A DNA stretch of 64,000 nucleotides from Burkholderia diffusa (GTDB lineage: Bacteria > Pseudomonadota > Gammaproteobacteria > Burkholderiales > Burkholderiaceae), in assembly GCF_902499115.1 (NCBI RefSeq), contig NZ_CABVPN010000020.1, positions 89,036-153,035 of the forward strand, in the 5' to 3' direction. Of the stretch, positions 1 through 7,753 are shown piece by piece. Positions within the stretch are counted from its first letter, which is position 1. Each line of letters starts with the position of its first letter. The position numbers were made by a program, and so were the translations under genes. Under the pieces are notes generated by a model, which was given only the letters and a program-made list of their open reading frames with translations, was not told the origin of the DNA and did not search any database.

Positions 1-1172
1 GGCGCCAGTCCGGCCGCATGCAGCGCATCGATGCCGTCGAGCAACGCGAAGCCGACGCCTTCGAGCGTTGCATTCGCGAGATCCGCGCGCTGCGTATCGG
101 GCGTGAGCCCGTAGAAGACCCCCTTCGCATTCACGTCGTTGTGCGGCGTGCGCTCGCCGCTCAGGTAAGGCAGGAACCACGGGCGGCTGGCGCGCGCGTT
201 CGCCTCGGCATCGGCGAGCAGCGCCGCGACGCCGTCGTAACCGGCCAGTTGCGCGGTGAAGTCGATGCAGCCGGCCGCGTTCAGCATCACCGACATCAGA
301 TGCCATGTATCGGGCAGCGCGTGGCAAAAGCTGTGCACCGCCGATTCGGGGTTCGCGCGAAACCCGTCCGACACCGCGAAATAGACACCCGACGTGCCGA
401 GCGACAGCAACGCGTCACCGGGCCGCACGATCCCGACGCCCACCGCGCCGGCCGCGTTGTCGCCGCCGCCGGCCACCACCGGAATCTCGCGCAGCCCGAG
501 CGCGCGCGCGACGGCCGGCAGAAGCGTGCCCGTTACGCGGTTGCCCTCGTACACAACCGGCATCTGCGTGCGCGACAGCCCGCACGCGGCGAGCAGCGTG
601 TCGTCGTAGTCGCGCTTCGCGACGTCGAGCCAGAGCGTACCGGCGGCATCCGACGGATCGGTCGCGAACGCGCCGGTCAGCCGGTAGCGCAGGTAATCCT
701 TCGGCAGCAGCACGTGCGCGATGCGCGCGAACACGTCGGGCTCGTGGCGGCGCACCCACAGCAGCTTCGGCGCGGTGAAGCCCGGCATCGCGATATTGCC
801 TGTCACCGCGCGCAGCGCGGGTGCGAGCCGCTCGAGTTCCGCGCACTCCGCATCCGCGCGGCCGTCGTTCCACAGGATCGCGGGACGCAGCACGTCGCCC
901 TGCGCATCGAGCAGCGTCGCGCCGTGCATCTGCCCGGTCAGTCCCAGCGCGTCGATGGCGCGCGGATCGATGCCGCCCGCGCGTGCCTCATCGACGAGCG
1001 CGGCCAGTGCGCCGCACGCGGCGTCCCACCAGTCGCGCGGCGCCTGTTCGGACCAGCGCGGCTGCGGCCGGCTCACCGTCAGCGGGCGACTCGCGCTCGC
1101 CCGCACCACGCCGTCGCGGTCGAGCAGCACCGCTTTCACGCCCGACGTACCGAGATCGAGTCCGATATACAT
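1..1172 (-). CDS. xylB: Xylulokinase, C-terminus cut off by the window edge
   Basis: FGGY-family kinase that phosphorylates D-xylulose to xylulose-5-phosphate, the second step of the isomerase xylose pathway. The start at 1172 gives MYIGLDLGTSGVKA, the phosphate-binding loop expected at residue 1 of the family. GLTGQMHG follows near residue 75 and the LSLGTSGVYF block near residue 260. About 390 residues are inside the window, whereas xylulokinases are usually close to 490, so roughly 100 C-terminal residues lie beyond base 1. The start is 4 bp after the xylA stop, so the two genes are one transcript and probably translationally coupled. Any xylose transporter genes would lie further left. 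Confidence 0.95.
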   Translation of the reverse strand, partial: MYIGLDLGTSGVKAVLLDRDGVVRASASRPLTVSRPQPRWSEQAPRDWWDAACGALAALVDEARAGGIDPRAIDALGLTGQMHGATLLDAQGDVLRPAILWNDGRADAECAELERLAPALRAVTGNIAMPGFTAPKLLWVRRHEPDVFARIAHVLLPKDYLRYRLTGAFATDPSDAAGTLWLDVAKRDYDDTLLAACGLSRTQMPVVYEGNRVTGTLLPAVARALGLREIPVVAGGGDNAAGAVGVGIVRPGDALLSLGTSGVYFAVSDGFRANPESAVHSFCHALPDTWHLMSVMLNAAGCIDFTAQLAGYDGVAALLADAEANARASRPWFLPYLSGERTPHNDVNAKGVFYGLTPDTQRADLANATLEGVGFALLDGIDALHAAGLA

Positions 1173-1176
1173 GGCG

Positions 1177-2499
1177 TCAGCGCAGGCCGTAGATCGCCTG
1201 GTTCACGATGTTCTCCAGCCGCTCCTGCGCGCCGCTCGCATGCCGCGGGTCCACGCCGCGCGCGAGCGCGTCGTCCGCGAGCGACTGCAGCGTATAGCCG
1301 CCCGACAGGATCTTGCGGCCGAACGCGTCGTCCCACTGCGCGTAGCGCTGCCGGCGCAGCGCATCGAGCCGGTCGTTCTCGACCAGCACGGCCGCACGTT
1401 CGAGCGCGAGCGCGAGCACGTCGATCGCGCCGACGTGGCCGTAGAACAGGTCTTCCGCATCGATGCTCTGGCGCCGCACCTTCGCGTCGAAGTTCATCCC
1501 GCCGGTCGTGAAGCCGCCGTGGCGCAGGATCTCGTAGAACGCAAGCGTCAGTTCCTCGACGCTGTTCGGGAACTGGTCGGTGTCCCAGCCGTTCTGCGGA
1601 TCGCCGCGGTTCGCGTCGACGCTGCCGAACACGCCGAGTGCGAACGCGTTCGCGATCTCGTGATGGAACGAGTGGCCGGCGAGCGTCGCATGGTTCGCCT
1701 CGATGTTCACGCGAATCTCGTTCTGCAGTCCGTACTGCACCAGAAATCCGTGCACGGTCGCGACGTCGTAGTCGTACTGGTGCTTGGTCGGCTCCTGCGG
1801 TTTCGGCTCGATCAGCAGCGCACCCTTGAAGCCGATCCGGTGCTTGTGCTCGACGACCATCGACAGGAAACGCGCGAACTGCTCGCGCTCGCGCTTCAGG
1901 TCGGTATTGAGCAGCGTCTCGTACCCTTCGCGGCCGCCCCACAGCACGTAGTTCTCGCCACCGAGCCGGTGTGTCGCGTCGAGCGCGTGGCACACCTGGG
2001 TCGCGGCCCACGCGAACACGTCGGGGTTCGGATTCGTCGCGGCGCCCGCCGCGAAGCGCGGGTGCGAGAACAGGTTCGCCGTGCCCCACAGCAGCCGCAC
2101 GCCGCTCGCCTGCTGGCGCTCGCCGAGATAGTCGACCATCCGCGCGAAATTGGCTGCGTACTCGCGCAGGCTATCGCCCTCCGGTGCGACGTCGGTGTCG
2201 TGGAACGTATAGAAAGGCGTGCCGAGCTTCGTGAAGAACTCGAATGCCGCGTCGGCCTTCATTCGCGCACGTTCGAGCGCGTCGCCAGGCTGCTGCCACG
2301 GCCGCTGGAACGCGCCCTGCCCGAAGATGTCGTGCCCCGGCCATACGAAGGTGTGCCAGTAGCAGACGGCAATCCGCAGATGCTCGGCAAGTGTCTTGCC
2401 GAGCACGCGCTTCTCGGGGTCGTAATAGTGGTACGCCAACGGGTTGTCCGACTGCGGACCTTCGTAGCGAATCGCGGGAATGTGTTCGAAATACGACAT
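1177..2499 (-). CDS. xylA: Xylose isomerase
   Basis: Converts D-xylose to D-xylulose in the cytoplasm, with divalent metals at the active site. The 440-residue product has the usual length for proteobacterial XylA. It carries the VLWGGREGYETLLNTD block and the LLIEPKPQEPTKHQYDYD block that supply metal ligands. The frame stays open upstream to 2625, but the start at 2499 (MSYFEHIPAIRYEG) is where the conserved family N-terminus begins. The upstream 42 residues are basic and low in complexity and were left out. xylB follows directly. The gene diverges from xylR across 266 bp, which should hold both promoters. Confidence 0.97.
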   Translation of the reverse strand: MSYFEHIPAIRYEGPQSDNPLAYHYYDPEKRVLGKTLAEHLRIAVCYWHTFVWPGHDIFGQGAFQRPWQQPGDALERARMKADAAFEFFTKLGTPFYTFHDTDVAPEGDSLREYAANFARMVDYLGERQQASGVRLLWGTANLFSHPRFAAGAATNPNPDVFAWAATQVCHALDATHRLGGENYVLWGGREGYETLLNTDLKREREQFARFLSMVVEHKHRIGFKGALLIEPKPQEPTKHQYDYDVATVHGFLVQYGLQNEIRVNIEANHATLAGHSFHHEIANAFALGVFGSVDANRGDPQNGWDTDQFPNSVEELTLAFYEILRHGGFTTGGMNFDAKVRRQSIDAEDLFYGHVGAIDVLALALERAAVLVENDRLDALRRQRYAQWDDAFGRKILSGGYTLQSLADDALARGVDPRHASGAQERLENIVNQAIYGLR

Positions 2500-2765
2500 G
2501 GCGTCTCCGTGCTGGGTCTTGGTGCAGCGCAACGCGCGTCGCGACGACGACGCACGCGGCCGAATCCGGTTGGCTGGATCGTGCCCGCGCGCCTGCCGGC
2601 CGGCAATTGCGAAATTGCGCAGCACGCTTAACGTTTCTTGCCAGCCGCTGCGCGCGGCGTGCGTTCCGTCCTACAATCGCCGGACACCAGAGAACCGCGC
2701 GGCACCGCCCGCGCGCCCCGGAGACAACGGCGAGACGCCCGAGCGGCGCCCGCCTCGAGACCGAC
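2500..2765. promoter_or_regulatory. xylA-xylR divergent promoter region with a tandem AATTGCG repeat
   Basis: This gap separates the divergent xylA and xylR starts. At 2605-2619 AATTGCG occurs twice, 8 bp apart centre to centre, in otherwise GC-rich DNA. XylR-type AraC activators bind direct A+T-rich repeats upstream of xylA in enterics, so this is a reasonable candidate half-site pair. The 8-bp spacing is shorter than the one-to-two helical-turn spacing of most AraC-family sites, so it may be only part of the operator. No convincing sigma-70 hexamers were seen. Confidence 0.35.
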
Positions 2766-3959
2766 ATGACCCGTGCCTCTTCCGCCCAGACACCGCACCG
2801 CATCGCGCTGCTGTTCAACGCGAACAAGGTCTACGACCGCGAGATCATCAGCGGCATCGGCCAGTACCTGCACACGACGCGCGTCGTGTGGGACCTGTTC
2901 CTCGAAGACGATTTCCGCTGCCGGCTCGCCGGCATCGAACGCTTCGACGGCGACGGCATCATCGCGGACTTCGACGATCCGGCCGTCGCCGACGCGCTCG
3001 CCGGTTCGCCGCTGCCGATCGTCGCGGTCGGCTCGTCGTACGAGGATCCGGCGCAGTACCCGGACGGGGTCCCATATATTGCGACGGACAACCCGAAGCT
3101 CGTGTCGCTCGCCTACACGCACCTGATCGGCGCGGGGCTCGCGCATTTCGCGATGTACAGCCTGCCGGTCGCGCAGGAGAACCGCTGGGCGCAGCAGCGT
3201 GAGCTCGCGTTCGACCGGCTCGCGCGCGCGGACGGGCTCGACGCCCCGATCTACCGCGGGGTGTCGACGAGCGCATCGGGCTGGAATCACGCGATCGAGG
3301 AGCTGATCGGCTGGCTGCATGCGCTGCCGAAGCCCGTCGGCGTGATCGCGGTCACGGATGCGCGCGCGCGGCATCTGCTGCAGGCGTGCCTGCTCGCCGG
3401 CATCGCGGTGCCGGAACAGGTCGCGATCATCGGCATCGACAACGATCCGCTCACGCGCACGCTGACGCGCATTCCGTTGTCGTCGGTGATCCAGGGCACC
3501 GAGGAAATGGGCCGCACCGCCGCGCACCTGCTGCACCGGATGCTGCGCGGCGCCAGGTTTCCCGGGCAGCGCATCCTCGTGCCGCCGGTCGGCATCAACG
3601 TGCTCGAATCGACGCGCCACCAGCCGCTCGCGAGCCCGCACGTGATGCGCGCGCGGCACTTCATCCGGCAGTACGCATGCCAGGGGATCAAGACCGAACA
3701 GGTCGCCGACTATGTCGGCGTGTCGCGCTCGCTGCTCGAAGAGCACTTCCGGCGCGAACTGCAGCGCACCGTGCACCAGGAAATCCTGCGTCACAAGCTC
3801 GAGGCCGCGCAGGCGCTGCTCGCCGGCCGCAATGCGTCGAGCGCGGAAGTCGCGATCCGTTGCGGCTTCACGTCGTTGCAATACATGTACGCGGTGTTCC
3901 GCCGCGAACTCGGCTGCACCCCGCGCGAATACCAGGAACGCGCGGCGGCCGCTCACTGA
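2766..3959 (+). CDS. xylR: XylR-type xylose-responsive activator (PBP1 plus AraC domains)
   Basis: Cytoplasmic transcription factor of 397 residues. The N-terminal two thirds is a periplasmic-binding-protein-like sugar sensor of the LacI/GalR fold: IALLFNANKVYDREIISGI near the start and VAIIGIDNDPLTRTLTRIPLSSV near residue 230, a block shared with LacI-family sensors. The C-terminal 100 residues form a two-helix-turn-helix AraC domain (EQVADYVGVSRSLLEEHFRR and AEVAIRCGFTSLQYMYAVFR, ending CTPREYQ). This architecture is that of E. coli XylR. The start at 2766 is the first ATG before the sensor domain. It diverges from xylAB and is followed 27 bp later by galM. Activation of xylAB by xylose is inferred from the family. 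Confidence 0.93.
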   Translation: MTRASSAQTPHRIALLFNANKVYDREIISGIGQYLHTTRVVWDLFLEDDFRCRLAGIERFDGDGIIADFDDPAVADALAGSPLPIVAVGSSYEDPAQYPDGVPYIATDNPKLVSLAYTHLIGAGLAHFAMYSLPVAQENRWAQQRELAFDRLARADGLDAPIYRGVSTSASGWNHAIEELIGWLHALPKPVGVIAVTDARARHLLQACLLAGIAVPEQVAIIGIDNDPLTRTLTRIPLSSVIQGTEEMGRTAAHLLHRMLRGARFPGQRILVPPVGINVLESTRHQPLASPHVMRARHFIRQYACQGIKTEQVADYVGVSRSLLEEHFRRELQRTVHQEILRHKLEAAQALLAGRNASSAEVAIRCGFTSLQYMYAVFRRELGCTPREYQERAAAAH

Positions 3960-3986
3960 ATTCACCGCCCACGAGCGAACCCACTC

Positions 3987-5075
3987 ATGCATATCGATAC
4001 CGACTCTTCCCGCCCGTCAGCCGATGTCGGCCGCATTCCGTCCGAGCCGTGGGGCGCGCTGCCCGGCGGCGATCCGGTGCGGCGCTACACGCTGCGCAAC
4101 GCGCACGGCATGCGCGTCGTCATCAGCGATCTCGGCGCGACCGTCGTGTCGTGGCTCGCCCCCGACCGCACCGGGCGCTTCGCCGATATCGTGCTGGCGC
4201 ACGACACGCCGGCCGAGTATGTCGAATCGGGTGCGTACCTCGGCGCGACGGTCGGCCGGTGGGCGAACCGGATCGCGGATGCGCGCTTCTCGCTCGACGG
4301 CATCGACTACACGCTCGACCGCAACGAGAACGGCAACCTGCTGCACGGCGGCGCGAGCGGCTTTCACCGCGCGCGCTGGGACGTGGTCGACGACCGCGGC
4401 GGACTGACGCTGCGGCTCGATTCGCCGGAAGGCGATGCGGGCTTCCCCGGCAACGTGAGCGTGCAGGTGCGCTACACGCTCGACGACGACGGCACGCTGA
4501 CGATCGACTACGTGGGCGTGACCGACGCGCCGACGCCGCTGAACCTGACGAATCACAGCTACTTCAACCTGAGCGGACGCGCGGGCAGCGACGTGCGCGG
4601 CCACCTGCTGCAGATCCACGCCGACGCGTTCGTCGAAGTGGACGATGCGCTGATCCCGACCGGCACCGCCGACGTGACGGGCAGCGCGTTCGATTTCCGG
4701 CAGAGCGCGCCGATCGGCGCTCGCCTCGACTGGCCGCATGCGCAGCTCACGCGCGGGCGCGGGTTCGACCACTGCTACGTGCTGCGCGACCATGGGCGCA
4801 ACGTGCGGCCCGTCGCGTCGATCTACGATCCGGAAAGCGGTCGGGAACTTGCCGTGTCGACGGATCAGCGCGGGTTGCAGCTCTATACGGGCAATTATCT
4901 GGATGGCGTGCGCGTGGGCGGCGGCATGCCGTGCGTGCGACATGCGGCGCTGTGCGTCGAAGCCGGTTTCTATCCGAACCAGGTCAACATGGACGCGCTG
5001 CGCGACGAAACCATCCTTCATCCGGGCAACACCTATCGCCAGACGACTCGATATCGGGTCGGGGTGCGCGGGTAG
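3987..5075 (+). CDS. galM: Aldose 1-epimerase (mutarotase)
   Basis: Interconverts alpha and beta anomers of aldoses such as galactose, xylose and glucose. The 362-residue length is normal for GalM. Visible family blocks are GATVVSWLAPDR near residue 50, ATVGRWANRIADARF near residue 90, LLHGG near residue 120, NLTNHSYFNLSG around residue 190 (catalytic His) and LCVEAGFYPNQVN near residue 330 (catalytic Glu). It starts 27 bp after xylR in the same direction and is likely co-transcribed with it, but its position before the galactanase means it could serve both xylose and galactose released from galactan. Confidence 0.93.
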   Translation: MHIDTDSSRPSADVGRIPSEPWGALPGGDPVRRYTLRNAHGMRVVISDLGATVVSWLAPDRTGRFADIVLAHDTPAEYVESGAYLGATVGRWANRIADARFSLDGIDYTLDRNENGNLLHGGASGFHRARWDVVDDRGGLTLRLDSPEGDAGFPGNVSVQVRYTLDDDGTLTIDYVGVTDAPTPLNLTNHSYFNLSGRAGSDVRGHLLQIHADAFVEVDDALIPTGTADVTGSAFDFRQSAPIGARLDWPHAQLTRGRGFDHCYVLRDHGRNVRPVASIYDPESGRELAVSTDQRGLQLYTGNYLDGVRVGGGMPCVRHAALCVEAGFYPNQVNMDALRDETILHPGNTYRQTTRYRVGVRG

Positions 5076-5174
5076 CGGACATGCCGGTCGCCAGATAGTA
5101 GGCAACGCACGCGTTCTTTGCGTCGGCATCGACGGCTGCGCTACGCTCGATCCGGCCTCGCATCGAGGCTGAAA

Positions 5175-5188
5175 TTTAAGCGCTTAAA
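5175..5188. promoter_or_regulatory. Putative GanR operator upstream of ganB
   Basis: TTTAAGCGCTTAAA is a perfect 14-bp palindrome, centred about 65 bp before the ganB start. Its arms match those of the site at 14134-14151 beside the LacI-type regulator, differing only in the central four bases (GCGC against CCGC). A short palindrome with a central CG is the normal shape of a LacI/GalR operator. It is conspicuous as an A+T-rich block in GC-rich DNA. Assignment to GanR rests on the paired sites and the gene context. Confidence 0.75.
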
Positions 5189-5245
5189 CCGACGAAGCCC
5201 GCGATCCTGCGATCGATCGACCGGGCCCGATACTGGAGGATGACG

Positions 5246-6406
5246 ATGAACAGACGATCGATGTTGCGCTGGAGTGTCTCGACCGCGGCGCTCGCATGCG
5301 TCGACCTGGCCGGCACGCTGCCGGCCGTCGCGCAAGGCGTCGCGCGCGCGGCGGGTGGCATCCCGTTCGCGATGGGCGCCGACGTGTCGACGCTGCCGGA
5401 GCTCGAAGCGCACGGCGCGCGGTACTTCGACCACGGCCGCCCGACCGACTGCCTGAAGGTCCTGCACGCGCACGGCGTCGACTCGATCCGCATCAAGGTA
5501 TGGAACGATCCCGGCAATCCGGCATTCTTCCCGGCCAACCAGAGTGATGCGGCCGGCTATAACAACGCGGCCCATGTCGTCGCACTCGCGAAACGCGCGG
5601 CCGCGCTCGGGATGCGTATCCTGATCGATTTCCACTACAGCGACTGGTGGGCCGACCCCGGCAAGCAATACCCGCCGCATGCGTGGGCCGGCAAGAATCT
5701 CGCCGAAACGTGTGCGTTGCTGTCGGCCTATACGACCGACGTGCTGCGCCAACTGCAGCGCGTCGGCGTGCGGCCGGAGTGGGTGCAGATCGGCAACGAG
5801 ATCACGGGCGGCATGCTGTGGCCGCTCGGCCGCTACGACCAGTGGGACAACCTCGCGCAGCTGCTGAAGACGGGCCGCGATGCGGTGAAGGCCGTCGATC
5901 CGCGCATCAAGGTGATGCTGCACATCGACAGCGGCGGCGACAACGCGAAAAGCCGCTGGTGGTTCGACAGCGCGACGCAGCGCGGTGTCGCGTTCGACGT
6001 GATCGGCCTGTCGTACTACCCGCAGTGGCAAGGCTCGCTCGACGACCTGCGCAACAACGCGAATGACCTCGCGGTGCGATACGACAAGGAACTGATCGTC
6101 GTCGAGACCGCGTATCCATGGACCACCAGCGACGGCGACTCGGAACCGAACGCGATGACGAACACCGGCTCGACCGCGTTCCCGCCGTCGCCGGCCGGCC
6201 AGGCGCAGTTCCTCGCGGCGGTCGTCGATATCGTGAAGGGCGTGCCGGGCAATCGCGGCAAGGGCGTGTTCTGGTGGGAACCGGAATGGATCCCGACGCC
6301 GGGTGTCGGCTGGAAACTCGGTGCCGGCGATCAATGGGACAACAACACGTTGTTCGACTTCCACGGCAACGCGCTGTCGTCGCTCGACGCGTATCGCCAA
6401 CGCTGA
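5246..6406 (+). CDS. ganB: Secreted arabinogalactan endo-beta-1,4-galactanase (GH53)
   Basis: Cleaves beta-1,4-galactan side chains of pectin (type I arabinogalactan) outside the cell. Family GH53 hallmarks are VDSIRIKVWNDPG, LIDFHYSDWWADPGKQ, QIGNEITGG with the acid/base Glu185, and VVETAYPWT with the nucleophile Glu287, ending near FWWEPEW. The first 35 residues look like a signal peptide with a twin arginine followed by SML and a hydrophobic stretch ending near PAVAQG, so export may be by Tat rather than Sec. GGAGG at 5235-5239 abuts an in-frame ATG at 5240, too close to use, so the ATG at 5246 is chosen. Converges with the MFS gene at a shared hairpin. Confidence 0.92.
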   Translation: MNRRSMLRWSVSTAALACVDLAGTLPAVAQGVARAAGGIPFAMGADVSTLPELEAHGARYFDHGRPTDCLKVLHAHGVDSIRIKVWNDPGNPAFFPANQSDAAGYNNAAHVVALAKRAAALGMRILIDFHYSDWWADPGKQYPPHAWAGKNLAETCALLSAYTTDVLRQLQRVGVRPEWVQIGNEITGGMLWPLGRYDQWDNLAQLLKTGRDAVKAVDPRIKVMLHIDSGGDNAKSRWWFDSATQRGVAFDVIGLSYYPQWQGSLDDLRNNANDLAVRYDKELIVVETAYPWTTSDGDSEPNAMTNTGSTAFPPSPAGQAQFLAAVVDIVKGVPGNRGKGVFWWEPEWIPTPGVGWKLGAGDQWDNNTLFDFHGNALSSLDAYRQR

Positions 6407-6428
6407 CGCATTCGCGTCGTCACCGCAT

Positions 6429-6461
6429 CACCGCACCGACGCATCCCGCGTCAGTGCGGTG
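6429..6461. terminator. Bidirectional hairpin between ganB and the MFS gene
   Basis: CACCGCAC at 6429-6436 pairs with GTGCGGTG at 6454-6461, and after one mismatch GACGC pairs with GCGTC around a 5-nt loop. The hairpin spans the stop codon of the leftward MFS gene and lies 23 bp after the ganB stop. No T run follows in either direction, as is common in this G+C range, so termination strength cannot be judged from sequence. Confidence 0.6.
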
Positions 6462-7749
6462 CATCGAAGCGGCCTCCGGCAGATGCCGTCGTGCCGCCTG
6501 CGCCACGCGCACCGCCCCGCTCGCCGTGCGCGTCCCGGGCGAGCAGCGCGAATGCGACGAGCGCGAGCACGCAGCACCCCGCGCACGTCCCGCGATAACC
6601 GAACAGGTCGACGCACGCGCCCGACAGCACGCCCGATGCGATCGAGCCGACGCGCGCGGTGCTGAAGAACATCGCGGTCGCGGTGCCGGGACGCGTCGGC
6701 ATCAGGTCGCACACGCGCGTCATGCCGAGGCACGACGTAATCGCGACCACGCAAGCGCTCAGCAGTTGTAGCGGCAGGATCATGTCCACCCGCGTCACCG
6801 CCGCGAGTCCGATGAAATACGCCGCATGCACGGCCGCGCACGCGGTCAGCCAGCGCGCCTTGTCGAGCCGCGTCGACCGGATGCCGAGCCAAAGCATCAT
6901 CGGGATCTCGAGCAACGCGGCGAGACCCAGCGCCGCAGACACGTTGCCCGGCGATCCGCCGAGCCCGCGCACGATGTACAGCGGCAGCACGATCATCGTC
7001 GCGTTCGCCGCGAGCCCCATCAGCGTGAGCGCGACGAGGGTGCGCCGCACGCTTGCGCGCGGTGCGACGACGATCTCCGCCGGTGCCTCGGCGGACAGCG
7101 GCGCAGCATGGTCCACTGCGCGCACATGAGCCGCCGCCGGCCGCCGCGCGGGCTCCGGAATCCGCGCGATGATCGCCGCGCATGCGACGAAGCCCACTGA
7201 AGCGGCGAGAAAAAGCCCGACAAAACCCGTCTGCGCGAGGATCAGCGCGCCGAGCGCGGGACCGAACACCCATGCAACCGACAGCATCGTGCGCAGCGCC
7301 GCCGACGCGAGATCGCGCTGCGCATCGTCGTCGACCGGCAGCACCGCGCGCGCGAACGCGAAGATCTGCGACAGCGACACGGCCCCCGCACCGAGCAGGA
7401 TCGTGCCGGCCGCGATCACCGGCCCGTGCGCGCGCAGCACGCATAGCAGCGCGAAACCAAGCGCGGCAGCCGCGAGCGAGACGACGAGCAACGGCCTGTG
7501 CCGGTCTCGGCGATCCGACCAGCGCCCGGCCCACGTGCTCGCGACGACACCGCTCGCCGCGATCAGCGTCATGAAGATGCCCGCGAGAAACGGCGACATC
7601 CCCGCCGCCTCCACGCCGAACAGCGACAGGTACGGCGCCGTAAAGGACATCGCGACGCCGAGCATCAGCGCGGCGGCGGACAGCGGCAAGAAATTCGCGA
7701 TCCCGGCGAGGCGCGCGAAATGCGACCGTAGCGACCGCGGCGACTGCAT
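6451..7749 (-). CDS. MFS sugar transporter, SetA/SetB-like
   Basis: Inner-membrane major facilitator protein of 432 residues with about twelve hydrophobic segments. An ASTWAGRWSDRRDRHRP loop sits between helices 2 and 3, the conserved MFS motif. The pattern resembles sugar efflux transporters of the SetA/SetB group. The start at 7749 (MQSPRSLRS) lies 4 bp after the ganA stop, making it the last gene of the galactan operon. It could release excess galactose or oligosaccharide, or act as a second importer; the direction cannot be read from sequence. Confidence 0.8.
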   Translation of the reverse strand: MQSPRSLRSHFARLAGIANFLPLSAAALMLGVAMSFTAPYLSLFGVEAAGMSPFLAGIFMTLIAASGVVASTWAGRWSDRRDRHRPLLVVSLAAAALGFALLCVLRAHGPVIAAGTILLGAGAVSLSQIFAFARAVLPVDDDAQRDLASAALRTMLSVAWVFGPALGALILAQTGFVGLFLAASVGFVACAAIIARIPEPARRPAAAHVRAVDHAAPLSAEAPAEIVVAPRASVRRTLVALTLMGLAANATMIVLPLYIVRGLGGSPGNVSAALGLAALLEIPMMLWLGIRSTRLDKARWLTACAAVHAAYFIGLAAVTRVDMILPLQLLSACVVAITSCLGMTRVCDLMPTRPGTATAMFFSTARVGSIASGVLSGACVDLFGYRGTCAGCCVLALVAFALLARDAHGERGGARGAGGTTASAGGRFDAPH

Positions 7750-7753
7750 CGCG

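Noticed and set aside
18..1511. Long plus-strand frames opposite xylB and xylA
   Set aside because: Antisense shadows of two clearly identified genes; Arg/Gln/His-rich with no conserved block.
2500..2625. Upstream extension of xylA
   Set aside because: 42 extra residues are basic and low in complexity, and would cover the divergent promoter.
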